Source: Echinochloa phyllopogon
Lineage: Eukaryota > Streptophyta > Magnoliopsida > Poales > Poaceae
Assembly: GCA_033239725.1 (NCBI GenBank)
Contig: BTCW01000004.1
Span: 2,681,001-2,745,000, forward strand
Direction: 5' to 3'
DNA length: 64,000 nt
Shown: positions 33,350 to 45,502 of the stretch, piece by piece
Layout of the letters: each line of letters opens with the position of its first letter
How positions within the stretch are numbered: the stretch's first letter is position 1
Translations under genes and position numbers: made by a program
The notes under the pieces: model-generated
What the model was told of the DNA's origin: nothing
What the model saw: the letters and a program-made list of their open reading frames with translations, nothing else
Database searches by the model: none

Positions 33350-36300
33350 ATGCCGCCGCCGGCGCCGCTCTTCCTCTCGCTCCCCTCGCCGCCTCCACCG
33401 CTCCTGCCCGTCCACCATCCCAAGGCCCCGCAAGCGCTAACCCTATCCCCGCCTCTCGCCTCCTCCAGGAGGCCCGCCCTCCCCGCGTGCTCCGTCGCCT
33501 CCCCGCGCCACTCCGACTACTTCGACCCGCGGGCCCCGCCGCCGCCGCCGCCGCGCGGGGACGGCGGGTACGGGCGCCCGCCCAACGGCGCGCACGAGGG
33601 GAGGGTGTTCACCAGCTACAGCATCTACAAGGGCAAGGCCGCGCTGTCCTTCGACCCCAGGCCGCCGCAGTTCGTGCCGCTCGATGTAGGTAGAGGGGGC
33701 CATCTTCGGTGCTTGTCTGTGTGCACTTGCCATTTTTTCTTATTCCTATTGAGCTAATGGGCATCCCTGCGGGTGTGCGAATTCGCAGTCCGGGGCGTAC
33801 AAGGTGGCCAAGGAGGGCTTCGTGCTGCTGCAGTTCGCGCCTGCCGTGGCCACACGCCAGTATGACTGGACGCGCAAGCAGGTATGCTCCAATTGGTTCA
33901 GGTTTTCGTTTCAAGCTATCTTCTTTTCTGATATTCAAGTCACCAATTTGAGAGCTATTGCTCTCATTTCATTAGATATGTTGACAAAATCCCTGATGCA
34001 TGTATAGTGTATCTGGAATTTCTAGCTAAGTTAGAAGCTCGTTTTTGGAGCTGGCTGCTTAGTTGCTGGTTTGCAAGCTTGCACATTGAAGCATGCGTTG
34101 CTTTATTCAACAATCATATAGTTTCCCTGTAACTTTTTATGGGTCCTATTACTCATGTGCTGTATGTTCTAACTTCTAAAACTCTAAAAATGTGCTGTAT
34201 GATTTTATAGATTTCATAATAGGTCTAATATGGTGAAAATTGAAATATAGGTGTGCATATGATGTTGCTTACACGAACTTGTTTGTTGCATTGCTCTACA
34301 GGTGTTTTCGTTATCTGTGTGGGAGATAGGAACCCTGCTTACTCTTGGTCCAACGGATTCATGCGAATTCTTTCACGACCCTTTCAAGGGACGGAGGTTG
34401 GTCTTATTAATGTATCTGATTATCTGTGTTTTTGTCCAACAGAATCTTCCCTTACCCTAAACACTCGTAGAATTTCCAGAAAAAAACAGATGCAAGGAAT
34501 GTGGGTTATCCCAAGCAATTGCAAATTTGCAACATATCTTAGTTTATTATGTTGTCTGTCGAGTGGTATAAAAAGGCGATAGCATCATCATCAAACTTCT
34601 TTAATACTATATGTCTGAATGCAGTTTGAGGACCTATCATTGTTTTTATCAACTCCATTTGCATTATCTTATGTTTAAAAAAGAATGACTGGGAATGAAT
34701 GCGCTTCATTGCCCTTGCCCCTTTAGCTGTTACAGTTTGCAAAAGAAGGGGAATGTTTCTAGTGCATTTTTGCATAAATACACAAAACCTTGCTAGGTAA
34801 TGTACTCCCAGTTACATCCAACATGTCGATAAAGATTGTTCAATGAGCCTTCCAGCCTTCCTTGATCACAATGTCTACAGCATGTATATCTAGATTAAAA
34901 ATATCTTGATGTTCTTAAGTTCCTCTTTGAGTAAAATACACCAGCGGTCCTCGAACTTGTCCCGAGGTGTCATCTATGTCCCCAAACTCTCAAAATGCAT
35001 ATTTAAGTCCTTAAACTTGCTAAACTGTGTCATGTAGGTCCAAAGTTCCAAAAATACCCCTATGCATGATGACATGGCTCCCAATTGAGCATGGAATTTT
35101 ATACTATTTTCTCTAACTAAATCGGTTGTTTCCATCACAATAATTAAATAACTTTACTTGATTGTACCATATCGATAATTATAGATCAAGAAATGGACAA
35201 ACATCAATAACATAGGGGTATTTTTGGAATTTTGGACCTAAATAACACAGTTTACCAAGTTTAGGGACTCAAATATGCATTTTGAGAGTTCGGAGACCTA
35301 GATGACACCTTGGGACAAGTTTAAGGACCGCTGGTGTATTTTAATCTTCTTCTTTTCTATTTTTATCTTCTATTTACTGTTTCCACATGGGTGCAACCTT
35401 GGCACGTGCATCAAGAAAAACCTTGTTCTTATTGCCATTTTATCTTTTAATAAAAACAGTGAAGAAGGTAAAGTGCGTAAGGTTCTTAAGGTTGAGCCAA
35501 CACCCGATGGCAATGGTCGCTTTTTCAACCTCAGTATGTAGTTGCCAACTCATTGCTACATATTTTAGTTTCATCAACTTCTCTGTTCACATATTGATCT
35601 GATGATTATTTATTGTTGTTAGGTGTCCAGAATCGTCTTCTCAACGTTGATGAGAGCATTTACATCCCTATAACCAAGGGAGAGTTTGCAGTCATTGTAT
35701 CAACTTTCAATGTAAGTAGGATGTCCTGTTCAATGATCAATCCTCCTACAGGGGCTTATTTACAATCAGGTTTTTTATGGTTATGGTTCGAACAAATTAC
35801 ATTGTTCTAGTTGGCTGATTACTTCGCACTTGTTTCTTGGTTCTACTTCCGTTGATCTGAGTATATTAACATGTTAATGATTTATATCTTCAATCTATTT
35901 TTCTACTATGATTTTAGCATGCAGTAATGGCTGAAATTGTTCTGATAACAACTTGACTTCAATTATGTATGTTTGCTGGACCATGTATTCCAATAATCCA
36001 TTAATCCTGCTAATTTTTTTGGTTAACTTTGCTGTGCCACTCTTCCATGGATATCGAATTTCTGTAGTTTTGAGTTGTTCACAATGTAGACATTCATTTT
36101 CAAAATGATGTTCAGGTCTGTCATTTTTAGAATCATGTTCAGGTCTAATTAAAAATAAGCTGGACATTTTGTTTTTCCTTTTATGTTGTGAGTTAGTATC
36201 GATTCATGCAAGACTCGCTTTCTCTCAGGAAAATAGTACCTAATCATATTATTGAATGCGCAGTACATCTTACCACACCTGATGGGCTGGAGCACATTTG

Positions 36301-36377
36301 CAAGTTCTATCAAACCTGAGGAATCAAGGCCGTACAACAGGCCACAGTCCTCAGCTGAGTACGAGTGGCGAAGGTGA
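33350..36377 (+). CDS. WHY1: WHIRLY1 single-stranded DNA-binding protein, chloroplastic
   Basis: Six exons: 33350-33685, 33789-33881, 34302-34396, 35460-35533, 35623-35711, 36264-36377. They sum to 801 bases and encode 266 residues with consistent phases. The first ~80 residues are rich in P, S and A and look like a plastid transit peptide. The Whirly domain starts at SYSIYKGKAALSFDPRPP; KGKAAL (residues 94-99) is the family's DNA-binding signature. It continues through YDWTRKQVFSLSVWEIGTLL, CEFFHDPFKG and FAVIVSTFNYILPHLMGW, and ends AEYEWRR. Whirly proteins form 24-mers that bind single-stranded DNA and RNA, stabilise plastid nucleoids and also act in the nucleus. Intron 3 (1,063 bp) carries a long foldback MITE. 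Length and motifs match grass WHY1. Confidence 0.96.
34932..35343. mobile_element. Foldback MITE with ~130-bp inverted repeats in WHY1 intron 3
   Basis: The left arm (34932-35062, starting TAAAATACACCAGCGGTCCT) is nearly the exact inverse of the right arm (35212-35343). The spacer is about 150 AT-rich bases. No coding capacity. I found no exact target duplication; long arms of this kind suggest a Mutator-type MITE. Confidence 0.82.
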
Positions 36378-39300
36378 CCGATGGTGCATATGAGGGGAGA
36401 TGGTTACAGTTCAGAGGATGAAATTGTTTGGTTTGGTGCATAATCGGTTGGCTAATCTGATGAATGCCTTTTGGGTTTTTACTCCCTTTGTTTCCTTTTT
36501 AGTTAAGCTGGACTTGATAGCACTCCAGCTATTGCAAATTTCTCAGCTGTTACAAGGGTTCCACGGGGAGTAGCGTGGTGGGACATGTTTTGGGGCAACA
36601 AAACACAGTTCTAGGAGGCAGCAGCAGATTCCCATTGTTGAAGTTGAGAGATGCCTGCGCAGGCGGCAAAGGTGCTAAGACCTTGTGTCAATCTACCCAT
36701 AACCTACAGTTCTTAGCGGTATAAGATGAGAAATGGCTTTTCCTGCTAGAAAAAGGAATGGCCTTCCCAGTCTTGAACTCACCTGAGGCCATTTGTACAT
36801 GTAGTCTTTGCTGCAATCTACCACCTTGTTCCCTGATGGATGTTTTCCTCGTGAAATTGTTGTGTGCACTTCCAATCCAAAGCTGGCCATTTGGTTGAAT
36901 TCCATCCAAATTGTCTGCCCGAGTTGAATGTGCGTTGAATCATTCGCAGTGGAAGCAGTAACTGCGCATTCAACGGCTACAACCGGAAGCGTCATCGCTG
37001 CTATTGCGAAATTCTCAGTTCCTTTCATTCTTTGTTTGAAAAACACAGCCTGATGCGCCCTCGCCATCTTGAATTTTGATTGCCCTCCAGCTAAATTAAA
37101 AAGGAAAAAACAACAAAATCGATGAGATTCCATGCCTGGGCCACAAATTCGAATCCGGCCGGTTATCAGGATCTCCTCCCACGGAGAATCGAAGCCCGTG
37201 GCCCGTGGGCTGCCCATCGTATCCACGGCGGCCCGTGCGGCCAGAACCTCCTAGAAACCTCCTGCAACTTTCCTTTCCACCGCCAGCCATGGCGCCGCCG
37301 AGTCCTCCGACTTCGCAGTGCGCCGGCGCAGGCCATCTGGATGGTCAGTCAGGTCAGTCTCCTCCCCTCCGCCGACGCGGTGCCCCCCTTCCTCTGCTTT
37401 CAGATGTTCAGTCTCGCCGTCGTCAGTGTTGACGTACACCCGCAGTAGAGTTCCAGTGTCATTGCAAGGATTTCTTACGGCGTTTTTGCTTGATCGTTCA
37501 TCTTTAAACTCCGGAACATGCCCATGCCCATGGACTCTCGCTCCCCTCTTGAGAACCGAGGTAGCGTGATACCACGGGGCGAGGCCGGCCATGGCGCTCG
37601 ATCGGCCTCATGGGCAGACAGCAAAAATTAGCCGCTTTGCCCGCTCTGCTGTGTTGAGTAGCAACAGTTGGAGCGAGGGGTAGGGCTTACAGTTCCAGTG
37701 CCATTCCCAAGGAACAAATGCAGCAAAGAAAACCATGATGATATCCCCCTTCTTTTCCCTTCTACCAGTGGTGTTGCCATTCAATTTGGGCATTAGAATT
37801 CTGTGATCTTCGCTTTTTTAGAGTTGTAGTGGACAAAGCCCCAGTCCATTTGCATTTGCATTTGCATTGTCAAGTAGCGTTCAATGTTGACAGGATCCTG
37901 TCAGAGGAAGGCAAATCAAAATATCAAGCCGTCCTATGCTGGTGAGAGTGGCTCTCTGACTTCAACAACACAACTTGCAATCTTATTTTGTCATCCATGC
38001 CGTAGTTTGCTTTCCTTGGATTTTTGGACAGGTTGGGTGGTTGAAGAAAAAACAGACCCCCAGACAAAAGTAATCCCTAGGGCGGGCCTGAAAATGACAA
38101 TATCATTGACATATTGTATCTCGCAGCACTTCATTTGTGACCTGTGAGGACAGCTAAGCGTGCTAAAATTTTATCTCAGTTTGACAACGTTCAAAGAAAT
38201 CGTCTGAAGGAGGATCCACAAGGTGGTCAACTAGGAAAAATCTTTTTTTTTTTTGCAAATGTGTTGAGGTACATAAAGTTTCTTCTCGATGCCCTCCTGT
38301 CCTAAGTTCTCCATGTCTCCACAATTTAGGCCTTTTTAGTTCATTTAATGGGATGTAAAATTAGTTCACCATACATGAATTGTGATTTTCTTGAACCTGA
38401 GATGAGATTTTGTGATTTTATTAGTTGAGTTGGTCGTTTACATCACATTGCTGATGAATAATACAACAGCAATCACAAAAATTCAGAATCATTGAGAAAT
38501 AGAGACATTATCTTCACAATGAAGATGAATATAACATGTCAATATGTCATACAGTCGAGTTAATTGGAACATGTTAGTCAACATTCTTTTCCCAAAGGTA
38601 TGGAGAAGTATAAACACATGAAAAAATTTAGTGACTCAATTTTTGTAAAAAAAAGGGGAAAAACAGAGAACCTCCGTTAGAGGATAAAAAAGTGACCAGG
38701 TTGGTACAGTTTACATTTCTTTTTTTTCCTTCTTTTGCACTTCTCTTGCAGTCCAAAGTACAGAAATTTAGTTCAGTGATTTCTTTCCATTAGTACTTTG
38801 AACTAAGAACATGCAATTTTAACTTCATTGTTGTGTGCTCTGACTGATTCTATTTAGGTTGTGTCCTCTTCCTCTACGGAATCTGTCCTCCTAGTCCATC
38901 CTCTTTTCTTGTTTTTTACTTATCATTTCCATGGCGGCTTTTAGATAAGCACATGGACTGTATGAAGATGATTTGACTTTTTTGCATTATTGAAGAACAA
39001 TAGAGGCTTCCAAGAAATAGGTTCAATGAGACCTTAGCTGTTTTACCCTGGTTATAAGTTGATTCCTCAAATGTTTAACACCCAAGTGTCATTTTAGCCT
39101 ACATATAAATACTCCGTGTCAATACTAAAGACAATGAGGTCTGAGCTTTAACATTTTAACTGCAAGGAACCAAAACTTTACTTTTAGGTTTTATGTAATG
39201 CAGCCTAAAGGGGAATAAACAAGTTGTGTGTTCTTGACATGCAGATTAAATGCTTGATGAAAGCATTGACCTGCGCCAATATTATAAATGTTGTATGGCT

Positions 39301-40200
39301 GCGCAAACCACTGTGATGATATGTTAAGAAAATCACTTTTTCAAAGCTTGGACTTGCTCGTATTCCCGATTTTCAATTGCATGTGGATGTTTGTTTAATT
39401 TGATCGCTATTGATGTTTACAAAAGTGAAATGCTGCAGTAGCATTCTAGGTACAATGCGACTATGAATAGCTTGTCTCTTACATTATAATCCCTCAAAGT
39501 CAAAATGCTTAGAAATCAGAACAGTTCTAGTTGACATGTTTCAGAGGTTGACTTTTTTTCTACAACATCATTGCTGCATCCTTTTCTGAAGTTTTTTTTG
39601 GATAAACGCATAAGTTAGATCTAAATACTCTACTTCCTTTCTATTTTTATTTTACAGCTTGGTCCCACTTCTGCATATTTTCCCATCTGCTGACATTGAA
39701 TGATAGTTTTTTTTCTATATGTTTGTGGCGACATGCAATTATCTTTGTTTGAAGGTTTATGTTCATTCCATAGCTTCATACAAGAATTAATCTTGATCAT
39801 CTTGATACTCTAATTCTTGCATGATTTGTTTTACTTGTGTATTTTATTGCACTTCCAGCAAGCCATCTCTTCTTCAGTATGATAGGCAAGTTAAAAGAAG
39901 TTTCATTTGGTGGCAATGGATCAAGCAGCTTCTTGACTTTACATCATTGACTACTACTAGGTAAACAGTGTTGTACGAACTACGAGGAGCAAACAAAATG
40001 AGAGTGCTTCTGACTAAGCAAAAGATGACATGGGGTGATTGCTATCAAGTATTGAGGCAATGGTTGCCTTTATGCAAAAGCGTTGAAAGTCATATGTTTT
40101 TAAAGCATATATATGGAGAGAGATTTTTATTATCTCGTAGAAACCAGCAGCTAAAAAGGTCGCCCACCTATTCCTCTGTTGCGCATCACTACTTCTATAA

Positions 40201-40416
40201 GATAATTTTATTGAAAGAGCAATTGACCGTCATGGACGTGTGTGCATTTTGTTGGATATATTGCGAATCCAGCCAAAATTTGGTGGACCTAGTTTATTCA
40301 TGGGAATGTTATCCACATTTGATGAAGCCCTGTATGGCTATGTGATGGAGGTTGGAGGTCAGATACAGCTGGGAGACTATCATCGGCTACCTGTTTATTT
40401 GTTTGATGCTTACTAA
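40201..40416 (+). other. Unidentified exon-like frame (71 residues)
   Basis: Starting directly after a stop, this frame reads DNFIERAIDRHGRVCILLDI and continues with IQPKFGGPSLFMGML, STFDEALYGYVMEVGGQIQ and ends HRLPVYLFDAY. The composition is protein-like (balanced hydrophobic and charged residues, little low complexity) in an otherwise AT-rich noncoding stretch. There is no ATG at its start and I do not recognise the family. It may be a last exon, a gene relic, or a fragment carried by an unseen element. Confidence 0.35.
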
Positions 40417-43400
40417 ACTACGTCGTCGCGCAATGTTAGTCAGCTTGACCATTCCTCTCTTTGATGTAAATCTCAAATAATTTTTCTATAAAAAATATGC
40501 TGAAATAGAAAGTACTAAATTCGCTTAAGGTCAACAAGTTGATCGATAGTTGACAACGATGCTTCACTGATTTTCTTGAAGAAAAAAGTACATGAAAAAA
40601 AATAGGCTCTATATATCTAGCACGTTTGGCCCATATCGTGAGATGATTACGGACACCAGATCCTAGTCTGTCCAGGACAAATAATTTCGATGTACTTGTG
40701 CATCGCAACACATGCAGATGGTCAAATACAAGGTTTGCATAGTCTCTCCAACTGGTACCGTTGTACCAGATTTTCAAATTCTACATGTAAATCTCTTTTT
40801 GCGAACCAAATTCTTCATATAATCTATATAGTAGACTCCTTAAGTCGTACCGACCCACATGTGTGGCTTTTCAAAGAACCAAACCAATAGAAACGAACCA
40901 CATCTCTGTCACGAAGTTTGTAACTCCAAAAGAAGGGCATGTTTGAAAAGGGCTCGTATGGCCTTACCAGAAGTACGCCATGAAAAAGCGCCGATGCTTG
41001 ACGCCATGGAAAAAAGTGGTTGCACGGCCGCAGAAAAGTATGCAGAGAGGTCTCCTGCCCAATCTCAGAACTCGAAGTTCAGACGAGATGCTTTCTTTTC
41101 ATGCAGGTCAAGGTTTTCAGATATGCATGTAGGCCCAATTCTATGTCAACATAGTATCAAAGATTGAGGTAGACAACTTTCAGTAATATCGATTTGATTC
41201 ACAAAATTAACCGAAGAACTTTCTCAATTTGAAAATTAGAACAATCGCCCTTAATAACTACTAGGAAATGGCGTCATGTGTGACTACAAGTCTACAACCA
41301 CGCGACACCACTTGCACTAGTTCAGCAGCAATTCAAGCTTTTCATAAATACGACAAGGAACCTTTCTTAGACTTCCATAATTCCATCATCGAGAATTCTA
41401 AACTCAGGAATTGGAAATTCTGGAGTGGTGATCTTGACCCCTGGATATATACCACTTGCTCTCACGGTTCGATGGAAAAGATCAACCAATCAGAGAATAA
41501 TTAAAAGTAGGCACATGCTAGGTGAGGACTCCCAATTCTGAACAGACCACGTAAGTTGACGGAACAATACAAAAGCATGCATGGGAATTCACTTCCCTCA
41601 AGCAACAGGTTTGAAATTCGATTTTTCAGAATTTCCAATTGGTCCCCGTGCAGTTTCAACTTCCAACCAATGCCACTGAGTAGTCTCTCCATGTGGATTG
41701 TGACGCTATTAGGCACCGCTTTGACGGGATCGTTGAAAAGCTTGGCCCCATATATGCTGCTTCATGATGACCACTACAAATTATATGTTAGATCTGTCTG
41801 ATGAAAAATATATGAAGAATGCAAAGGTTCTTTTCTTTTTTTTTGAGCATACACACACCCGTCGAGTTTGACTTCCTCTCAGAAGTATGGCTTTTTCTAG
41901 TCTGAAGAATTACTCAGTACAGCACTACAGTTGCTAGTTTAAAAATAGCAAGACAAAACAAAAGGACAAATTCCTACTCTAAAATTTTACAAACAAAGAC
42001 AGCTAATCTTGACAGTAGTTGGGGATGCGTAACACATAAGCATGACATAAGTTGGACGTCAAGTTGATGCTTCCACCTATCCTTTCAATACTAAATCAAT
42101 CAATTAACTAAAGGCACGTACTTTCAGTCTTGTCATTGTGCTCGTGTGACCAATCTAACAACCCTATGTGATATACTCGTCAAAACTCTTGGTGACCTAA
42201 TATTAGCAATCACGTAAACTAGGCTAGATCCTGAGCTACATCATGATCCCTAGCTAGGTTATTTCCTTTAATATAGTGGCCACCAGTGGCCACTGATTCC
42301 AGCATGTCAAACTACCTGTATGTTGCGTGCTGTGCTGGGCCCCAAACCATTGACTCTATTTTGTACCCAACTCTCCATCTCACTTTAGAGTTTAGAGAAT
42401 TAGAGTATAGACATTAAAGGAAAACGGTGCAACTTTGCACTCTAATTGCAACCGCTTTGCATCTGAACAATGCAAGTTACTCCGTATCACTTATCAGCCA
42501 TCAACTTTACATATAAAAACTGCTAGATTAATTAGATCTGACCAGACACCTATTTTTTTAGTATTCACCCTACATTATTTATATATGCATCTCATGATTT
42601 CTTTGCATATGTTTCTCTTCACTTCTAAGGAGCAACATATTGCTTTATTTGTATGTATAGGTTGATAGATTCTAGAGGTAATTAACCAAAACACATGGCC
42701 TCATTGTGTAAAATATAATAAGATACTCAGTGAGGTCAACGAATACAATACACAAAGGTATAACAGAAGCCATAGTCAACTGTAAGGATGAACTTGCATT
42801 CAATAGAACATGGTACCTGTACCGTACAAGCACAAAATGGTTCTCTAAATCTACATGTCAAGACACCTCACTAATTGTAACAGCTCATCTGTTTGTTTAC
42901 CTCTTAACAAAAAATACTATACTTCAGTTGACTTCTGGTCCATGAATCCAGATCAGAAACAGGATAGTACTGGAATAAGGACATATGCATGATGTATAGC
43001 TATCACACTGCTTATTTTGTAACTTCAACAGGACTCAAACTATGAGAGCTAGAAAGCAAGTTGATTTTCTTTCTTCCAAGTCAAACAAGCGCAAGCATGT
43101 GACATTGATAAAGAGCAAAGAACAGTACTCATGAATCATGATTAGCTAAAACTAAAGTAAAACATAGTTGTCATAAAGAAAATATCGCATTACTTGATAA
43201 GCTACATTAACAGATGCTTTCATAAGTTAAATAGCCAAACAGAAGGCAAAGCAAACTTGAAGAGAACTAACATGGCAGTACTGTTGAGTTGAAATTGCTG
43301 CACCGGATTTTTAAAACTATGGTTCTACCTACTTCTCAAAAAGCTGCAAACTTCAAGCTCTGAGCTATTAACATATATAAATATTTAAAGTCCAGCCAGT

Positions 43401-45270
43401 TCGTATACCAATTCAAAGAGAAAGCTTGAACGGCACTGTACATGATGGCTGATTACCTCAGCTATACATGCTGAGAAGTACAAGTTTCCAACGCCAGCTA
43501 TGGTGTAGCGTAAATATAAATCTAATTTTCCCTGTTGATATATGAGCTAGTAGCTATGAAGGTCCAAACTACAAAGATTAATTTAGAGATTGTCCTTTTC
43601 TAACTGGGTATATACTGATTGCAAAAAATATTTATAAAGATTCTGCTCGTCCTAGATGGGTGCCTACAGTCAACTATGTATAAGGATTTTAGAATAAATA
43701 GCACTAAAATTGTTGGAGATAAGCACCTACCGCTTGGCAAGGCAACAATCTATGATAATGGAAGACTAGCTAAACCATGCATGAATGCAACACAAATGGG
43801 CAATAGTAAATGGAAGTTTCAAAGCATTGGGATCTAAAACGAACCAAATCCATGGACTTAGCCTCTAAAAGAGCACCAATGGTGTCACCAGAAGAGGCAG
43901 TCAGAATCTCAAAGACCACCCCAGCTGAACCCACGCGATATTCTAGAAAAATAGTACAGCTTGCTTTGGATCACAGAACTGCATCATGTTCTTAATTTCA
44001 ATAAAATTAGTTATGATTAAGGTCAATGGTCTTGCGATTGATTAATGTGTCTATTTGTTGATTTCCCAAAGAATGCCATACAAGTGGACCATTGATGCGC
44101 CTGAGGAAGTGGAAACCTTGGATCTAGGAGATATATATAGTCATAGTCCAAGCTTTGTAGATGAAGCCCAAACCTTGATAGATCTAGCTAGCAACAAATC
44201 ATTACTTTTCTTGAACAACGAGTTTTCAGTTAGATGTGACTTAGATTTTATATTATTTTATTAATCAGTTCTAGTTACTATAAATAATCCCCTTTGTTTT
44301 TTTGGCCGAATTTGCTACATACATGCTTGGTCATCACTCTGTTGTGATCTGCATGTTCTCTGCGTATACTAGATACATTCAGAAACAAATGTGAGATTCC
44401 ATCATTTTCTTTAAACCCAGGTTACACTTTTATGGGGGTCCGACGAATGGTAAACCCATTCAGAAAAAAAATGGTGTTAGACCCGTAACTGTAATATCAG
44501 TACCTGTTTTAATGAAACGATGCATGTTGAAGTCCATGCATGTGATTCAGAGCTTGGAGAAATGTTTCTAGATACCAGAGAACATAACATTGTAAAACTT
44601 AATTGAATGTACAATGTCTGTTCGTATAAGCATGCAAATTATGAAATTGACGTGATTTCAAAGCTACTATCACCATATCACATACATATGCTTGGTCGTC
44701 CCTGAACTATCTTAAACGTGAGAATAATTTTTTACTAAAATTCTGGGAACAATCCCTTCAACCATTTCTCTGTTATTCAAGTAATAATTTCATCTAAACC
44801 AATAGCTTCCCGTCAGAGGATTCCAGGAAAATGCATGCTCATTAGTCATATAAGCTGTTTCAAATTCGGCATGTATTATCCATACTTTTCAGCTCCACAA
44901 GACCAGAACGCAAATGCATAAAGGCACCTTAATGGATACCAGACTACCGGTTCCTTGTAACCATCCTATGATTCTGAGGTCCTATATGTTGAATCTTTGA
45001 AATCAAGTTGTTACGTGAGGATAGTTTTCGAATAGTCGGCTGACGCGATGACTCGTGCGGTGGGAAGCTTCATACGGACATTAACAGTGGACCCGCTCCT
45101 CCAGCTGGAGGTATGCAGTCTGGACGCACATCTTATTGGCCAAAAAAACAACAGCAACATGTTGCACACGTTGAAGTCCACATAAATCTCAGTCGTCTGT
45201 TCCTGTTTGTTTTTCTCCTTTTCTGTCTCCAAGTCATGGAAGAGTGCGGCAATATTTGACATATCGGATG

Positions 45271-45486
45271 TTGACCACCTAACATAGGTTAGCACTGGAT
45301 TACGACTTCTTTTATGCCAAAGTCCAAATAGGAGAGAGAGACAAGAGGCAATGGCCTGCCTTTATAAGCTATAGACTGATGCAGGAACAAAGAGATCTGA
45401 AGAGAGAGAACTGGACCCAAAGCTAGAGAAGAAGGGAGGAGCTGAGGGGTTGTGTCCCTCGGAAGTTATTGTTTAGCTTCGGTCAA
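45271..45486 (+). promoter_or_regulatory. WRKY gene proximal promoter with two W-boxes and a TATA-like box
   Basis: TTGACC at 45271-45276 and its inverse GGTCAA at 45481-45486 match the W-box core TTGAC(C/T) bound by WRKY proteins. TTTATAAG at 45361-45368 is a reasonable TATA box about 135 bases before the ATG. The second W-box would then lie in the leader. WRKY genes are often auto- or cross-regulated, which fits but is not shown. Confidence 0.5.
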
Positions 45487-45502
45487 AGAGGGCGCCGGAG
45501 AG

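Larger units (their letters stand above)
36378..45502. other. 9 kb intergenic region, no complete gene recognised
   Basis: Begins with the WHY1 3' untranslated region. At 37120-37450 there is a GC-rich patch with an ATG at 37288 (MAPPSPPTSQCAGAGHLDG) running into a possible GTCAGT donor at 37352. This could be a promoter and first exon of an unidentified or dead gene, but no downstream coding exon with family motifs was found. From 37800 to 45300 the sequence is AT-rich with only short frames, apart from the one listed at 40201-40416. The last ~300 bases are the WRKY promoter. Confidence 0.45.

Noticed and set aside
33151..33423. Minus-strand frames over the WHY1 start
   Set aside because: Antisense shadows of the GC-rich leader and first exon.
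36693..37226. 177-codon minus-strand frame after WHY1
   Set aside because: No recognisable domain, no consistent codon pattern, partly overlaps the likely WHY1 3' untranslated region; I could not support it as a gene.
39968..40345. 125-codon plus frame overlapping the exon-like stretch
   Set aside because: Composition is C/Y/H-rich and unlike a conserved protein; the alternative frame at 40201-40416 looks more protein-like.
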